A program made the translations under genes and the position numbers. Positions 22,440 through 33,089 of a stretch of DNA of 64,000 nt are shown piece after piece (within the stretch, counting starts at the first letter, position 1; every line of letters starts with the position of its first letter). Location: positions 62,001 through 126,000 of the forward strand of contig CAUEEP010000911.1 in assembly GCA_958450365.1 (NCBI GenBank), in the 5' to 3' direction. The DNA is from Mesorhabditis belari (taxonomy: Eukaryota > Nematoda > Chromadorea > Rhabditida > Rhabditidae). Under the pieces are notes generated by a model. It worked only from the letters and a program-made list of their open reading frames with translations. It was not told the DNA's origin and made no database searches.

Positions 22440-22570
22440 CTTTCTGTCGATAGATTTCGACGGGTTGACTGAATACAGTGAAAATCATTGTCAGAAACAA
22501 AAAAGTTCGCGATCCCAGATGCCCAAATGAAAGAAATGGTAAAGATCAAGATCGAGAAACTTATATTCAT
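22440..22570 (-). CDS. Possible alternative first exon (signal-peptide-like)
   Basis: A start codon and 43 codons beginning MNISFSILIFTISFIWASG, a good signal peptide or membrane anchor, end at the donor GAAAG/GTAAAAAG. Splicing to the acceptor GTTTTTAG just 5' of the diphosphatase start (21833) would be in frame: Ser-Arg-Asn-Ser then the Met of exon 1. It could thus give an isoform with an extra N-terminal segment, or be a separate small gene. The same exon is duplicated at 36694-36824 with about six mostly amino-acid-changing differences. Confidence 0.35.
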
Positions 22571-23296
22571 TTGATCGAAAAGGTGAAAAAAAAACTGATC
22601 GAAGTGATCTGAATGGTTTTTGGAGAGTTTGGCAGCTGAGACTGAGACGTGGATGATTGGATGGCATAAAAATCGAAAAGAAAAAGTGAAAAGATGGGGG
22701 AGAACTAAATGAAAATGGACATCAAAGGGTAGACATGGGGAATAAATGTCGTGGGTGGTGAGAGAAGAGTGACGGGAGGGGAAAGAGTACGGTAGGATAA
22801 GTGCCTTTTCCAGAACACAAGACAAGCCTAGAATCTAGGTTCTAGATGTAAATTCCAAGAAGTTTTCAAGAAGATTGGCAACAAGTATGCTTCAAAAAAC
22901 TGGGGTTATGAAAATTTTGGTTAAATAGCATTAAAGAAGTTGGGAAGAGGAAATTTTGAAAGCCTAAATTCTTATCGCAATTTGGTATCAAGCGGAAAAG
23001 TTGCTATAATAAGTGTGATAAAGACTAAGTGTAGCAACCCTAAATCTTCTCAGTGACTGTGGGATTGTGAATCTCATTGCAGGGCACAAGCTCGGATAGG
23101 TTTTGCTTTTTGTTGTTGAACACTAGCTCTATGCTGCGAGTCGAGCGGCGCTTCTATGTAGGGAGAAAATAGAGGAATATGCAGCCGAAGCAGTTGAGCA
23201 AATGAGCGCGCCAGAAGGGGTGCGGTTCCAAATTTGAGTACAAGTGCTTTGTATTTTGTGGCTTGAAGTGTAAATTATTTTGGGGAAGATCTGGAT

Positions 23297-23323
23297 TACG
23301 GTTTCGTCGGAAAACCTACTGTA
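23297..23323. repeat. Short hairpin repeat, 5-nt deleted copy
   Basis: One of six copies of a small palindrome TACGGTAGGTTT / AAAACCTACTGTA. Others are at 14804-14834, 30838-30868, 37543-37573, 38721-38751 and 46025-46055. This copy has lost part of the left arm. Confidence 0.55.
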
Positions 23324-23744
23324 ACTGCTAGCATTTAAGGGAAGAATTTGAAGAAATCCCTCATTCTTTTCTATCTAGATTTCTGTATTTTTGTCGTGTT
23401 TTAACATTTATTATAGCATACGGTGCAAAATTTTTTCGTTTGTTCAAATTTCATATTCGCGAAGCTTTAAAACGTTTAAGATTCTAGAATTTCTCAATTT
23501 CCTCAACTAAACGCCTCAACTAAACGCCATCTTAAAGCACCTCACCTGTTTAAAATATTAATTTTTTTAATTAATTTGTCTAGATCTCAGTGTTTTTGTG
23601 CAGTTTTTAACATTTTTAATACCATACTGTGCCAAATCTCACTCAATAATGTAAAAAGTAGACTTGGGTTTTGTTAAATTCCACTAGAATACATGATTTT
23701 ATGCTTATTTCATTGGTTTTCTTTCTTTTTTGGTACTAGAACCG

Positions 23745-23852
23745 TGCAATGGATCACTTTTAGCATTTTAACAAATCTATTATGGGAAATTCATCAATCA
23801 CACTTTAGAAACAAGCTTTCACTACTGAAAATGCTGAAAGTGATCCATTGCA
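23745..23852. repeat. Upstream inverted repeat of F-box copy 5
   Basis: Arms 23745-23769 and 23828-23852 match as complements at 24 of 25 positions (TGCAATGGATCACTTTTAGC...), separated by 58 nt. The right arm ends 46 nt before the start codon. Such a structure could fold into a long hairpin in RNA or cruciform in DNA. Confidence 0.75.
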
Positions 23853-23898
23853 TTGATCTGCTCCTTACAAAGACTAATTCTTTTTGTTTACAGGTAGA

Positions 23899-24945
23899 AT
23901 GGCGCCATGCAAGATGCCAATGATCATATGGAATATGACAACATTTCCAATCGAACGTCTTTGCTTCGATCTGAAGTTGAAGGTTTTGGAGGAATTGGAC
24001 GCAGAAGATGTGATTGAATTGGTGAAAGTCAATCAAGGATTCCAATGTATCATTTCGAGTCGACCATCGATCGCTTTTGGACATTACGTCCATGAGATTG
24101 AATTTGAGTTTGGACCGTTTAATTCACACGAAATTGAAGCAATCTACATCAAGAGGCTGAATGGGGACTCACTTAAGATCCCTCTGGATGTCATCCGTCA
24201 TTTTCCCCTCATCAAAAACATTCGATCGTGCGATCAATTGTTGATGTGCCGCGAATACTACCGCCCGATCGACAAGGATCATGCCGCTTTTCTGAGACAA
24301 TTAGAGGCAGTGAATTCACTCGATTTGAAGGACTATTCGCCTGATTGCCTGGAGTCGCTTTCTCATTTGTCAATCAAGATCAAGATAAAGAGATACGCGG
24401 GTCTTCCGAGCTGTTATGTAGGAGCTCCATCAAGCAAAGAGCTTGTTGGGCATTTCATTGAGGCTCCACTCAACGAATGTCAAATAGTCGAATTTGATTG
24501 TTGGGATGATGAGGTGTTTCAGTTTTACTACAATGCTTCGAAAAAGACCCAGATCAAATCTGTTGGATTCGGTTGTCGTTTCATCGTTCCAGCGATTCAA
24601 AGAATTGTTAGCCTCGGTATTCCAAGCAAAAACCCCGCAGCGGTTGTGAGAGTTTTCGATGATTGTGTAGACTATAGGAAGGCTACAATCGTTGTTTTTC
24701 TCACGGGATATCCAGGAATGAAACAAATTAACGGGAAAAATCGTCAACCATTGTTTGCACTGGCAATGGAACGTTCGATGGGAAGCCGCTATCTCGTTTT
24801 GACGACGCAAACTCTGTGTTTCCGGCGAAATATCAATGCGACGCGAGATTGCATCTACTTGTTGTCTTCAAGGAAAATCAGGCAGGCAAGTGAAATCGAT
24901 TTTTTCGCCTTCTACATCAAGCCAGATGAAATAATCGATCATTGA
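23899..24945 (+). CDS. F-box-like protein, family copy 5
   Basis: Intact frame of 348 codons from the ATG 5 nt after the TTTACAG acceptor (AG at 23892-23893). A longer N-terminus read from TTG at 23884 would cross the splice site and is not used. The N-terminus is slightly extended (MAPCKMPMIIWNMTTFPIER) before the F-box. The C-terminal region carries the family blocks and ends with an insertion (SSRKIRQASEIDF) before FAFYIKPDEIIDH, shared with copies at 39391 and, in part, 53264 and 57739. Presumed Skp1-cullin adaptor. Confidence 0.8.
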   Translation: MAPCKMPMIIWNMTTFPIERLCFDLKLKVLEELDAEDVIELVKVNQGFQCIISSRPSIAFGHYVHEIEFEFGPFNSHEIEAIYIKRLNGDSLKIPLDVIRHFPLIKNIRSCDQLLMCREYYRPIDKDHAAFLRQLEAVNSLDLKDYSPDCLESLSHLSIKIKIKRYAGLPSCYVGAPSSKELVGHFIEAPLNECQIVEFDCWDDEVFQFYYNASKKTQIKSVGFGCRFIVPAIQRIVSLGIPSKNPAAVVRVFDDCVDYRKATIVVFLTGYPGMKQINGKNRQPLFALAMERSMGSRYLVLTTQTLCFRRNINATRDCIYLLSSRKIRQASEIDFFAFYIKPDEIIDH

Positions 24946-25366
24946 TGTTTTATTGCTATATTTTGCTGGCCTTACATTCTCTTTGCGTGATTTAAATTCG
25001 GTTTTTGCGTGGAAGCTAGTATTAACAAATCTTATCAATTTATCGGAGATTTATCAAACCGAAACTGGGGGGTTAATGCCAGTTTTTCATGAATCTTTCT
25101 TGTTGATTATTTATTCATTCTGTCTACTATGTGTTTGAAGGTGAAATTTGATCGCCGTTAATTTGAATTTGAGTGTCTTTGATTGAATTTGTATAGAATT
25201 TCCTTTCACTTAGATATTTGAATTTGACTTAATTTCTAAACTTTTTTTGCAAAAGTCCAAAACTAAAAGAGAATTTCAATTCCTTTCTGTACGTTTATGT
25301 TTTCGAGGCCAAAAGCGGCTCCTTTTATCTATTTACATATTCGGCTCACTTTTTTCATGCACCATG

Positions 25367-25372
25367 AATAAA
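25367..25372 (+). terminator. Poly(A) signal of F-box copy 5
   Basis: AATAAA in CCATGAATAAAGTATGATTC, about 420 nt after the stop. The same context recurs after the other copies. Confidence 0.5.
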
Positions 25373-25399
25373 GTATGATTCTTAACGTTGGTTACTCCT

Positions 25400-26030
25400 G
25401 TTAAAAATTAATATGTAAAACCAAAAATAAGGTTTTCTGGATAAAATACCTAAATACCAATAGTTTTTTCGCTCAATCATTCTTTCCGCTTTGTCTTCTT
25501 CGTTTCGGCTCAGATATCGCTGAAAAAAAGGTTTATCTAATCATTTTATATCGGCATTCTAATGGGTTTTATGTATTCGTAATAAGTTGAATTCAAATTT
25601 CAAAGTATGAAGGCCACCTTGTTTTCGTCTCATTTCACTTCTTTACTCTTAAAAAAAACCGAAGTCTGTTTTTTTGCGTTATTGGGTGAAATTTGGCACG
25701 GTTATTAAAATTTTAAAAACAGTACAAAAACACTGAAATCTAGACAAATGAATTTAAAAAAAATTAATATTTTAAGCAGGTGAGGTCCTTTAAGATGGGG
25801 TCTCATGCGTAAAATAAAATATCCTGGATTTGTCAAATTCTAATCATTTTGCATTATGAACTGGCGTTTAGTTGGGAAAAGTGGGAAATTCCAGAATTCT
25901 AAACAATTTAAAGCTTTGCGAATATGAAATTGGAAAGAATGAGAAGATTTCTCCAATCGCTTGAAATATTTAGCTCATTAATTGAATAAGTTAATTTTAA
26001 AAGGAGCACTGATCTAATGGGTGCGTGTGC
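25400..26030. repeat. F-box flanking repeats
   Basis: Downstream flank of copy 5 up to about 25610, then an inverted piece of the family upstream region (about 25640-26000). No gene. Confidence 0.5.
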
Positions 26031-26420
26031 CAGATGGATGGCAATTACGCCTCCACACAAAGAACACCTCGCCAGTTATTTTGTTCGCATTGTTCAGAAC
26101 AGTGAATTCGAGGTTTTCCTGGCCATTTACCAGGAAAAGTGCCTGTAAAGCCTGGAACACGGTCTTCAGAAAACAGATTTCCGGGGTTTGCCGGCAAATT
26201 ACCAAGAAAAGTGCCAGCAAACCCCGTCAGAAGAGTGTATTCGGCGCTTACCAGCCATTTACTAAGGAAAAGTGCCGCCAAACCCTGGGAATGACTGTTA
26301 GAAAAGTAGCCGCGAAACCCGTCAGAACATCAAATTCGGGGTTGGGGGTTTTGCCAGCCAATTACTAAGAAGTGCCGGCAAATCCCGTCAGAACAGTCAG
26401 TTCGGGGTTTGCCGCCCAGT
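26030..26420. repeat. Tc1-like end remnant followed by a degenerate minisatellite
   Basis: Positions 26030-26085 carry the CACAAAGAACACCTCGCCAG motif seen at the ends of the Tc1-like elements. From 26090 to 26420 about five degenerate units of 60-70 bp follow, with consensus features GGGGTTTGCCGGC, ATTTACTAAGAAAAGTGCC and AACCCCGTCAGAAC. One lone unit is found inside the candidate exon at 9491-9632. Confidence 0.65.
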
Positions 26421-26424
26421 CGCC

Positions 26425-26990
26425 GGAGGCACTAGTGGGGTCAATTTCTTCTTTGGCTCCTTTGGAGGTGACTTGTCGATGAACAGGTCTACCGGAGGGA
26501 CCGATTTTTTGTTGAGCCTTTCTCCTCTTTGCAACCTTCTCTACAATTTCCGGATTCAAGCCAGGACATTTGGTAACAAGTTGTTTCGGAGGCACGGGTT
26601 TCTCCAAGGCAAGGTATCTGATAGATCGCAAGGGGCTCAGCTGAGTTTGTTGACATTCATATTAAGGGGTCTAGCATTGTTTTAAGGTTCCGAAAATCTT
26701 ATTAATCTTATTATTTACGCAATTTAACCACGGCAAAACGAACATTTCATCAACATTGTCTCGAATCAATTAAATTCATCAACATTGAAAAAAACAAAAT
26801 TTTTATGAAACTTCACAAATCGTTCCCGGTCCTTCACCACAACCAATGAAAAAACTTCAAATCATTTTCGCGCAAAATTTTCCTCACCTTCAAACCCGGC
26901 AACCCTCAGAAATTAATTTTACAGATTTTCACATAATTCAACCATTACCAATGGTTACTTTTAATTACCATCGATTTTAGGAGACTAGCG
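26425..26990. other. Spacer without supported features
   Basis: No gene, repeat match or structure that I can support. Short frames occur on both strands but have no splice signals or conserved copies. Confidence 0.4.
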
Positions 26991-26999
26991 CAAAGGATG

Positions 27000-27870
27000 T
27001 CATCCTCTTCGTCAGAATTTGAGGAGGCATACAAATCTGATCGATTTAGAGAATCTAGTATACACACCGCCGCTTTGTCAGAATCAAAACCACAATGCAA
27101 AGAGACTTGATCCCTTTCTTTCGGAATAAAATAGGTTGAACGAATTTGAAACCGATTCAGAGATGGTCAGTGTTCGGAAAGAGGTGGCAAACTTTGCAGA
27201 GCGATTACGTCGTCCAGACAGTCATAAATCACCATATTTAAAATAGAAGAAGAGCGGCAGAAAGTAGGAAATGTATTTAAAATGAAAAGAGGGCTCGTAA
27301 CATGGAAGCTTTCAAGTGAAATAGTGGGTTGATGAGACTTATCGAATAAAAGAAATTACCTATACAAAAAAGTTTTCAAACAAAATTCACAAGATATTAG
27401 AGTAGTCACAGCAAAACAATATGGATCAGGAAAATGCAGAAGAAGAAAGCTCTATCAGCTCAATTTTGTTTAACTCTCTTTTGTAGAAAAAGGGAACGGA
27501 AAGTAATCGATTTGAGGTAAAACAAGTATAGTAAAACTCTATTTTTAGCCTTCCAGACATACCTACGAATAGTAGACGAAGCTGCCGATTGAAACACTCA
27601 GGCAATTCGACTCGTTTAAATCGATAAACGAGTCACTAAGAACAACTTACAATAAAATGAAGGATAGCTTAACAACAAACAACGCTGAAACCGATACACT
27701 CCTTTGGCAGATTCTGACAGATGCGTTAATCAATGACTAAAAAGTTCGTACAAGAACAAACTTAGGATCTGACGTGACGATCTAACAATCAATAAAGTAT
27801 CTAAAAAAGAGGCAATCGATTCCGTCAACAACCAATTCGGAGTTCGAACAACAATATCCAAACCAGTAAA
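27000..27870 (-). repeat. Modules R3-R2, complete unit
   Basis: On the minus strand the R3 block (27870 down to about 27540) and the R2 block (27480 down to 27000) are contiguous, as at 41010-41910. R2 reads MVIYDCLDDV, then CLDDVIALQSLPPL and KERDQVSLHCGFDSD, with a stop between. This shows R2 and R3 are parts of one longer unit of about 900 bp. Confidence 0.5.
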
Positions 27871-28460
27871 AAAACGAGAGCTATTTGAAAACCGAAATTT
27901 AGATTTTCTTCTCGATTTCGAGAAGTTAATCCTAAAATGATTGGTTGAAGAATTGGGACAATGGAAAGAGATGCAAAAAGTGGGTATAGGCTTTAGCAAC
28001 AAGAGCTAGAAGAGTTGAAATTTTGAATTCAACTTGTTACGGATACATAAAACCCATTAGAATGCCGATATAAAATGATTAGAAAAGCCTTTTTTTCGGC
28101 GATGTCTGACTCGAAACGCAGAAGCGAAAGCGGGAAGAAAGAATGATTCGGAGAAAAAACGATTGGTATTTAGGCATTTTCCCCAGAAAACCTTATTTTT
28201 GGTTTTACATATCTATTTTTAGCAGGAGTAACAAACGTTAAGAATCATACTTTATTCATGGTGCATGAAAAAAGTGAGCCGAATATTTAAGACAGCCAAA
28301 TAAGACATTTAAATTCAAATTCTCGGAGATTAAATTTCGGTTTGATAAATCTCGGAGTTGGAGATTAGTCAATGCTAGCTTAAAGGCAAAAACAAGATTT
28401 AAAGCACGCAAAGGCAATGTAAGGCCAGCAAAAAAATAGCAATAAAACATCAATGATCGA

Positions 28461-29465
28461 TTATTTCATCGAGTTGATGTAGAAGGCGAAAAATTCATTA
28501 AAGGACAACATGTAGATGCAATCTCGCGTCGCATTGATATTTCGTCGGAAACACAGAGTTTTCATCGTCAAAGCGGGATATCTGCTTTGCTTCAAACGCT
28601 CGTTTGCCAATGCAATGAATGGTTGACGACTTTTCCCGTCGATTTGTTTCAATCCTGGATATCCCCTGAGAAAAACAACGATTGTAGCCTTCATAAGGTA
28701 TACAAAATCGCTGCAAACTCTCACAAACGCTGCGGGGTTTTTGCTCGGAATTCCGTGGCTAACAATCCTTTGAATCGCTGCGACGATGACATCTCCGTTG
28801 TAACAATCGATTCCTACATATTTGATGCGGGTCTTTATAAAGGCATTGTAGTAAAACTGGAATTCATCATCATCTTGACAAAAAAATTCGACCATTCTAC
28901 ATTCGTTGAGTTGAGTCTCAATGAAATGCCCAACAAGATCTTTTATTGATGGAGCTTTTTGAAGGAAGCTGGGTAGAGCCGCGTATCTCTTGAGCTTGAT
29001 TGACAAATGAGAGAGCAACTCCAGGCGCACAGGCGAACAGTCAAGCAAATAGAGTGTATTCACTGCCTCTAATTGTTTCAGAAAAGCGCCGTGATCCTTG
29101 TTGATTGGGCTGCCGTAATTCTTGTCCATCCACAATAGATTGCACGATCGAATGTTTTTGAAGAAAGGAAAATGACGAATGACATCCAGACTGACCTCAA
29201 GTGACTCCGAATTCAGCTTCTTGAAGTTGATTGCTTCAATTCCTTCCGGATCAAACCCAAACTGAATCGCATGCACATGATGTCCAAAAACGATCGATGG
29301 TCGATTCGAAATCATCCATTGGAACCCCTGATTGACTTTCACCAACTCAATCACATCTTTTGCGTCCAATTGCTTCAAAACCTCCAACTTCAGATCGAAG
29401 CAAAGACGTTCGATTGGAAATGTTGTCAGATTCCACATCATCATTGGCATCTGGATTGGCGCCAT
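28461..29465 (-). CDS. F-box-like protein, family copy 6 (altered C-terminus)
   Basis: Open frame of 334 codons. Start is the ATG 5 nt after the conserved acceptor. The F-box region reads LCFDLKLEVLKQLDAKDVIE. All central blocks are intact, including HLSIKLKRYAALPSFLQ and CFRRNINATRDCIYML. A two-base loss near 28470 changes the usual FAFYIKPDEMIDH ending to FAFYINSMK and a stop, shortening the protein by only a few residues. Probably still able to fold if the tail is not essential. Confidence 0.75.
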   Translation of the reverse strand: MAPIQMPMMMWNLTTFPIERLCFDLKLEVLKQLDAKDVIELVKVNQGFQWMISNRPSIVFGHHVHAIQFGFDPEGIEAINFKKLNSESLEVSLDVIRHFPFFKNIRSCNLLWMDKNYGSPINKDHGAFLKQLEAVNTLYLLDCSPVRLELLSHLSIKLKRYAALPSFLQKAPSIKDLVGHFIETQLNECRMVEFFCQDDDEFQFYYNAFIKTRIKYVGIDCYNGDVIVAAIQRIVSHGIPSKNPAAFVRVCSDFVYLMKATIVVFLRGYPGLKQIDGKSRQPFIALANERLKQSRYPALTMKTLCFRRNINATRDCIYMLSFNEFFAFYINSMK

Positions 29466-29510
29466 TCTACCTGTAAATAAAAAGAATTAGTTTTTGGAAG
29501 GGCAGAGCAA

Positions 29511-29619
29511 TGCAATGGCTCACTTTCACTATTTTCAATAGTAAAAGCTTGTTTTCTAAAGCTTGAATGATGAATTTCCAATAAAAGATTTGCTAAAATG
29601 CTAAAAGTGATCCATTGCA
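29511..29619. repeat. Upstream inverted repeat of F-box copy 6
   Basis: Arms 29511-29535 and 29595-29619 (AAAATGCTAAAAGTGATCCA on the outer side) are complementary with a few mismatches. Spacing to the gene is as in the other copies. Confidence 0.65.
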
Positions 29620-30039
29620 CGGTACTAGTACTAAAAAAGAATGAAAACGAAAGAAATCCGCATAAAATCATGTGTTCTAGTGGAAATTAACAAAACCCAA
29701 GTCTATTTTTTACATTATTGAATGATATGTGGCACGGTATGGTATTAAAATGTTAAGAACAGCACAAAAACACTGAAATCTAGACAAATGAATTAAAAAA
29801 TAATATTTTAAACAGGTGAGGTGCTTTAAGATGGGGTCTGGCACGTAAAATATGCTGGCTTTGTCAAATTCTAATCATTTAGGATTAAGAAAAGGCGTTT
29901 AGCTGAAAAAATGGGAAATTCTAGAATTCTAAACATTTTAAAGCCTTGCGAATATGAAATTGGAAAGAATGAGAAGATTTCTCCAATCGCTTTAAATATT
30001 TAGCTTATTGATTGAATAACTTAATTTTAAAAGGATCAC

Positions 30040-30545
30040 CTTCGAAGGCCTGTGCCAGATGGAATGCGATTACGCGTCCGCGCAAAGAACACCTCGCCGG
30101 TGATTTTGATAGGGATTTTTTGCTTTTTTAGATGGGGATCGCACAAAAAGAAACTGTAAATTCAGCTGTAAATTTGTACTCGGGGGTTTCGAGGTCGGTG
30201 AATTGAGTGGGGACGTTTATCTTGCTTTATCTTGTATTTTTGGTGATTTTAAAATTTTGCGAAACGAACTTTAGTTCAAATTCAGCTGTTATTCTGTTGT
30301 TGTTGTTGTTGTTAAAATTCTTAACAGACAACCAAAAAATCTTTGAGGACTTGATTTATTTTTTTTGTTTTTCAAGTTTATTTTTGTTTAAAGTTTGCTT
30401 TGTTCAATTTTCTCTGATAAAAGTTGATAGTTTTGATTTTCTTCTCTTCTCACAACATTTGAAAAATTTCCACGTATTTTCTGGTCACCTTGCATTGTTT
30501 TCCATGGTTTAACGGTCTTTTTGGACATTGTGTATGTTATTGAAT
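30040..30545 (+). mobile_element. Internally deleted Tc1-like element
   Basis: The left part (CGCAAAGAACACCTCGCCGG, then AATTCAGCTGTAAATTTGTA) matches 43670-43870, and the right part matches the 3' end of the Tc1-like copies at 44775-45010 and 56700-56870 (TTCCACGTATTTTCTGGTCA). The transposase is missing. It ends at an F-box fragment. A (GTT)n run at 30294-30312 lies inside. Confidence 0.6.
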
Positions 30546-30715
30546 AAATCCCTTGAGAAAAGCAACGATTGTAGCCCTCATCTAGTCCAAAAAATCGATC
30601 GTTAGTGGTTTTTTTCCGCCGCAAACCCTCACAACCGCTCCGGGGTTTTTGCTCGGAATTTCGTGGCTAACAATCCGTTGAATGGCTGAAACGATGTCAT
30701 TTACGTTGGAAGGTT
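30545..30715 (-). pseudogene. F-box-like family fragment
   Basis: The minus strand encodes IVSAIQRIVSHEIPSKNPGA, then VVRVCGG, and after a frame break the block starting GYNRCFSQGI in the alternative frame. About 55 codons of the family middle are left, inserted between the Tc1-like remnant and a duplicated flank. Confidence 0.75.
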
Positions 30716-31336
30716 TGCAGATTTTCCGAAGTGACTTCCCATAGATCGCCAAGGCTAAATAGAGATCTCCCAATTTGATTACAAGTGTTTTGTGTTTTGT
30801 GGCTTGAAGTGTAAATTATATCGTGGATGATCTGGATTACGGTAGGTTTCGTCGGAAAACCTACTGTAACTGCTAACATTTAAGGGAAGAATTTGACGAA
30901 ATCCTTCATTCTTTGCTCTGCCTAGATTTCTGTGTTTTTGTGCTGTTTTTAACCTTTATTATAGCATACGGTGCAAAATTTTATCGTTCTTTCAAATTTC
31001 ATATTCGCAAAAATTCTAGAATTTACCAATTTTCTCTACTAAGCGCCATTTCTTAATGCAAAATGTTTAGAATTTGACAAATCCAGGATATTTTACGCAT
31101 GAGACCCCAACTTAAAGCACTTAAAGCTTAAAGCCCCAACTTAAAGCACCTGTTTAAAATATTAGTTTTTTAATTTATATGTCTAGATTTCAGTGTTTCT
31201 GTCCTGTTTTTAACATTTTTATAGCATACCGTGCCAAATCTCACTCAATAATGTAACAAATAGACTTGGGTTTTGTAAAATTCCACTAGAATACATGATT
31301 TTCTTTCGTTTTCATTCTTTTTTGGTGCTAGAACCG

Positions 31337-31445
31337 TGCAATGGGTCACTTTTAGCGTTTTAACAAATCTTTCATTGGAAATTCATCATTCACGCTTTAG
31401 AAAACAAGCTTTTACTATTGAAAATGCTGAAAGTGATCGATTGCA
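31337..31445. repeat. Upstream inverted repeat of F-box copy 7
   Basis: Arms 31337-31361 and 31421-31445 pair with about three mismatches. A hairpin repeat at 30838-30868 lies farther upstream. Confidence 0.65.
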
Positions 31446-31491
31446 TTGATCTGCTCCGTACAAAGATTAATTCTTTTTATTTACAGGTAGA

Positions 31492-32493
31492 ATGGAGCCA
31501 ATCCAGATGCGAAATTTGACAGCGTTTCCAATCGAACGTCTTTGCTTCGATCTGAAGTTGGAGGTTTTGGAGCAATTGGACGCAAAAGGTGTGATTGAAT
31601 TGGTGAAAGTCAATCAAGGGTTCGAATGGATGATTTTGAGTCGACCGACGATCGTTTTCGGACATCATGTGCATACGATTAAATTTGGGTTTGAACAAAT
31701 CTACATCAAGAAGCTGAATTGGAAGTCACTTAAGGTCAATCTGGATGTCATTTGTCATTTTCCTTTCATCAAAAACATTCGATCGTGTAATCAATTGTGG
31801 ATGTACGAGCATTACAACAACCTATGCGACAAGGATCGCGCCGCTTTTCGGAAGGCAGTGAATTCAATCGATTGGCATGACCCTTTGCGTGAGCGCCTGG
31901 AGTTACTTTCTCATTTGTCAATCAAGGTCAAGAGATACGCGACTCTTCCCAGCTTCCTTCCAAAAGCTTCATCAATAAAAGATCTTGCTGGACATTTCAT
32001 TGAGACCCAACTCAACAAATGTGAAGGGGTCAGATTTGAGTGTGAGGATGACGATCACTTTTATTACAATGCTTTGATAAAGACCCACATCAGATGTGTT
32101 ATATTATATTCTTACGACGAAAATCTCATCTTCCGACTCATCCGATGTATTGTTAGCCACGGAATTCCGAGCGAAAACCCCGCAGCTGTTGTTGGACTTG
32201 GCTTGAAAGATTTTGAAGATTTAGAGGTCTGGATGGAGACTGAACTCGTTGTTTATCTCAAGGAATATCCAGGAATGAAACAAATCAACGAGAAAAATCG
32301 TCGACCATTCATTGCATTGGCAAACGATCGTTGGAAGGGAATTAAAAATTCCGCTTTCAGCATTAAGGATTTGTGTTTCCGAAGAAATATCAATTCGACG
32401 CGAGATTGCATCTACATCTGCTCCTCAAGGTGGCGAAGTTTCACCCATTTTTCCGCCTTCTACATCAAGCCAGATGAAATGATCGATCATTGA
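31492..32493 (+). CDS. F-box-like protein, family copy 7 (divergent)
   Basis: Intact frame of 333 codons, starting MEPIQMRNLTAFPIERLCF 5 nt after the acceptor. F-box at residues about 8-48. This is one of the more diverged members: it lacks the DPHGIEAI segment after FGFE, has a shortened KDRAAFRKAVNSIDW block, and its NALIKTHIRCVILYSYDEN and SSRWRSFTHFSAFYIKPD blocks differ from the rest. Changes are spread without stops or frameshifts, which is consistent with the protein still being used. Confidence 0.8.
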   Translation: MEPIQMRNLTAFPIERLCFDLKLEVLEQLDAKGVIELVKVNQGFEWMILSRPTIVFGHHVHTIKFGFEQIYIKKLNWKSLKVNLDVICHFPFIKNIRSCNQLWMYEHYNNLCDKDRAAFRKAVNSIDWHDPLRERLELLSHLSIKVKRYATLPSFLPKASSIKDLAGHFIETQLNKCEGVRFECEDDDHFYYNALIKTHIRCVILYSYDENLIFRLIRCIVSHGIPSENPAAVVGLGLKDFEDLEVWMETELVVYLKEYPGMKQINEKNRRPFIALANDRWKGIKNSAFSIKDLCFRRNINSTRDCIYICSSRWRSFTHFSAFYIKPDEMIDH

Positions 32494-32853
32494 TGTTTTA
32501 TTGCTATATTTTGCTGGCTTTATATTGTCTTTGCGTCATCGGCCTTACATTGTCTTCGGGGGTTAATGCCACTTTTCATCAATCTTTCTTGTTGATTATT
32601 TATTCATTCTGTCTACTACGTGTTTGAAAGTGAAATTTGATCGCCGGTAATTTGAATTTAAATGTCTTTGATTGAATTTTTATTTAATTCCCTTCCCTAA
32701 GATATTTGAATTTGAATTAATTTCTAAACTTTCTTTGCAAAAGTCCAAACGAGAATATAAATTCAATTCTTTTCTGTACGTTTATGTTTTCTAAGCCAAA
32801 AGCGGCTCCTTCTGTCTATTTACATATTCGGCTCACTTTTTCCATGCACCATG

Positions 32854-32859
32854 AATAAA
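32854..32859 (+). terminator. Poly(A) signal of F-box copy 7
   Basis: AATAAA in CATGAATAAAGTATGATTA, about 360 nt after the stop. The flank 32500-32780 is nearly identical to 40423-40700 behind copy 9. Confidence 0.5.
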
Positions 32860-33089
32860 GTATGATTATAAATGTTTGTTACTCCTGTTAAAAATAGATA
32901 TGTAAACCCAAAAATAAGGTTTTCTGGGGAAAATGCCTGAATACCAATCGTTTTTTCTCCAAATCGTTCTTTCCGCTTTGCTTTCTTCGTTTCGAGTTAG
33001 AAATCGCTGGAAAAAAGGCTTATCTAATCTGATCATTTTATCTCGCCATTCTAATGGATTTTATGTATCCGTAAAAGGTTAAATTTTGT

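Larger units (their letters stand above)
22230..23330. repeat. Segment duplicated at about 36480-37600
   Basis: The promoter side of the diphosphatase gene, including the candidate first exon, is present a second time 14 kb away in the same orientation with a few percent divergence. The distal 250 bp (from CACTAGCTCTATGCTGCGAG) is further repeated at about 38540-38770 and 45845-46060, and part at 30760-30890. Confidence 0.75.

Noticed and set aside
30294..30312. (GTT)n run as a functional element
   Set aside because: Ordinary microsatellite of about six units.
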